DNA of 42,146 bases from Terriglobia bacterium (lineage in GTDB: Bacteria; Acidobacteriota; Terriglobia; Acidiferrales; UBA7541). The notes under the pieces were generated by a model, which was not told the origin of the DNA, made no database searches, and was given only the letters and a program-made list of their open reading frames with translations. A program made the position numbers and the translations under genes. Within the stretch, counting starts at the first letter, position 1. Every line of letters begins with the position of its first letter. Shown piece by piece: positions 41,433-42,146 of the stretch. Where the stretch lies: positions 1 to 42,146 of the forward strand of contig JAIQGD010000026.1 in the NCBI GenBank assembly GCA_020072765.1, written 5' to 3'.

Positions 41433-42146
41433 TCACGCTTTCGTTTCCTCGGGCTCTAGGCCATCAAATAAGGGTAATCGCTTGTATCGCGGAAGTGCTC
41501 TATCAACCATAGATTTGAACTGACGCCAAGTATCAGAAACTTTCATCAGCGCAGTGACAGCAGATAGATGCTGTAAGAGCTTGGGATGCCCCAAGTCTTC
41601 AGTCAATCTACGATGGAGATGTGTTCTCAATCTGCCCTTCTCGTCTCTGGGCGTTTGTCTCCGCAATTCATCTAAGACGCCGGGGGCTAAACGGGCATAG
41701 ACCAGATCATTTGTCAGATGGCCGATGTACTGCGGGCGCTTCACATCTTCCTTGTATGGAATGTTACGCAAGCGAAATAGTTCCTGATAGAACTCGGAGG
41801 GAAAAGTGCGAACCCAAGCTCGAAGCTCCTTTGCGATGAAAGCTTCGAGTATTTTAGCGAGTGCGTCTCTCGCTCTTTCGTACTGATACCCGGTTGCCTC
41901 ATCAACCAATGCATCGATGCCAGTTTCTGCAAAACCCCTTAGAAGTATGTCGGCAGCGATGGCGATTCTTTCTTGCGGCTTAGTCAGCACATTGCCAGCA
42001 TCCCTAGCCTTTAGCCACACGTTGCAAACCTTCGAGAGGTTCCTAGCATCAATTCCGTTGGCAACCATTCCAGTGCCTGAGACTCGGTAAAGAATTGGCT
42101 TAGAAAGCGCCAAGGCTAACTCTTCATCAATAAAGGGTTTAAGGTT
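41433..42146 (-). CDS. P63C-domain protein (phage-type), 5' end outside the window
   Basis: At least 237 residues; the frame is open to the window edge. The sequence matches the P63C domain: LKPFIDEELALALSKPILYRVSGTGMVANGIDARNLSKVCNVWLKA, IAIAADILLRGFAETGIDALVDEATGYQYERARDALAKILEAFI and WVRTFPSEFYQELFRLRNIPY. The domain is common in phage and prophage proteins and in genes scattered by horizontal transfer; its role is not established. The coding region is clearly richer in A+T than its neighbours, with codons such as AGA, ATA and TTA that are rare elsewhere in the window. This supports recent acquisition. A phage anti-repressor-like or DNA-binding N-terminal domain could lie beyond the edge. 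Confidence 0.85.
   Translation of the reverse strand, partial: NLKPFIDEELALALSKPILYRVSGTGMVANGIDARNLSKVCNVWLKARDAGNVLTKPQERIAIAADILLRGFAETGIDALVDEATGYQYERARDALAKILEAFIAKELRAWVRTFPSEFYQELFRLRNIPYKEDVKRPQYIGHLTNDLVYARLAPGVLDELRRQTPRDEKGRLRTHLHRRLTEDLGHPKLLQHLSAVTALMKVSDTWRQFKSMVDRALPRYKRLPLFDGLEPEETKA

Overview
The window looks like a chromosomal segment of a GC-rich soil-type Acidobacteriota, most likely uncultured. This is inferred from gene style only. Pointers are a TonB receptor with an N-terminal carboxypeptidase-regulatory-like domain, a VIT/VWA protein beside a beta-propeller protein, a MerR-HTH/TPR protein, and dispersed GC-rich double-hairpin repeats. No marker gene is present to fix the taxonomy.

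Layout. 1-4.6 kb (-): propeller protein, VIT-VWA protein and the start of a TPR-like protein, overlapping end to start. 4.8-7.9 kb: SDR (-), divergent from a GMC oxidoreductase and an NTF2-like protein (+). 8.0-14.7 kb (-): a seven-gene run read from 14690 downward: PQQ alcohol dehydrogenase, di-haem cytochrome c, phytoene-dehydrogenase-like flavoprotein, a small coupled protein, a carboxymuconolactone-decarboxylase-like protein, a beta-hydroxyacid dehydrogenase and an MBL-fold hydrolase. 14.9-18.0 kb (+): a promoter, two tandem cobalamin riboswitches and a TonB-dependent receptor, probably for cobalamin.

18.0-31.1 kb (-) is the most striking part. It is a probable 11-gene operon read from 31041 downward: DUF485 protein, SSS-family symporter, a three-subunit molybdoenzyme without a Tat signal (catalytic, four-cluster Fe-S and NrfD-type anchor), then a GlcD/GlcF/GlcE-like trio (FAD protein, CCG-domain Fe-S protein, second FAD protein), then TetR, SDR and a TIGR04076-like protein. 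Its promoter carries two 23-bp palindromic operators, one lying between the -35 and -10 boxes. At 31.3-37.6 kb (+) a DUF169 protein and a LysR regulator precede a second, diverged copy of the FAD/Fe-S/FAD trio in the same gene order. In that copy the first CCG domain of the Fe-S subunit has lost its distal cysteine pair.

The end of the window holds tRNA-His(GTG), an outer-membrane beta-barrel protein, a methylenetetrahydrofolate reductase-like protein, a cluster of repeat elements with perfect terminal inverted repeats, a frameshifted MerR-TPR gene, and an AT-richer, probably acquired P63C-domain gene cut by the edge.

Working hypothesis (inference): the 18-37.6 kb region encodes uptake of a small organic acid and its oxidation by a cytoplasm-facing molybdoenzyme and by two GlcDEF-like dehydrogenases that pass electrons to the quinone pool. 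The substrates are unknown.
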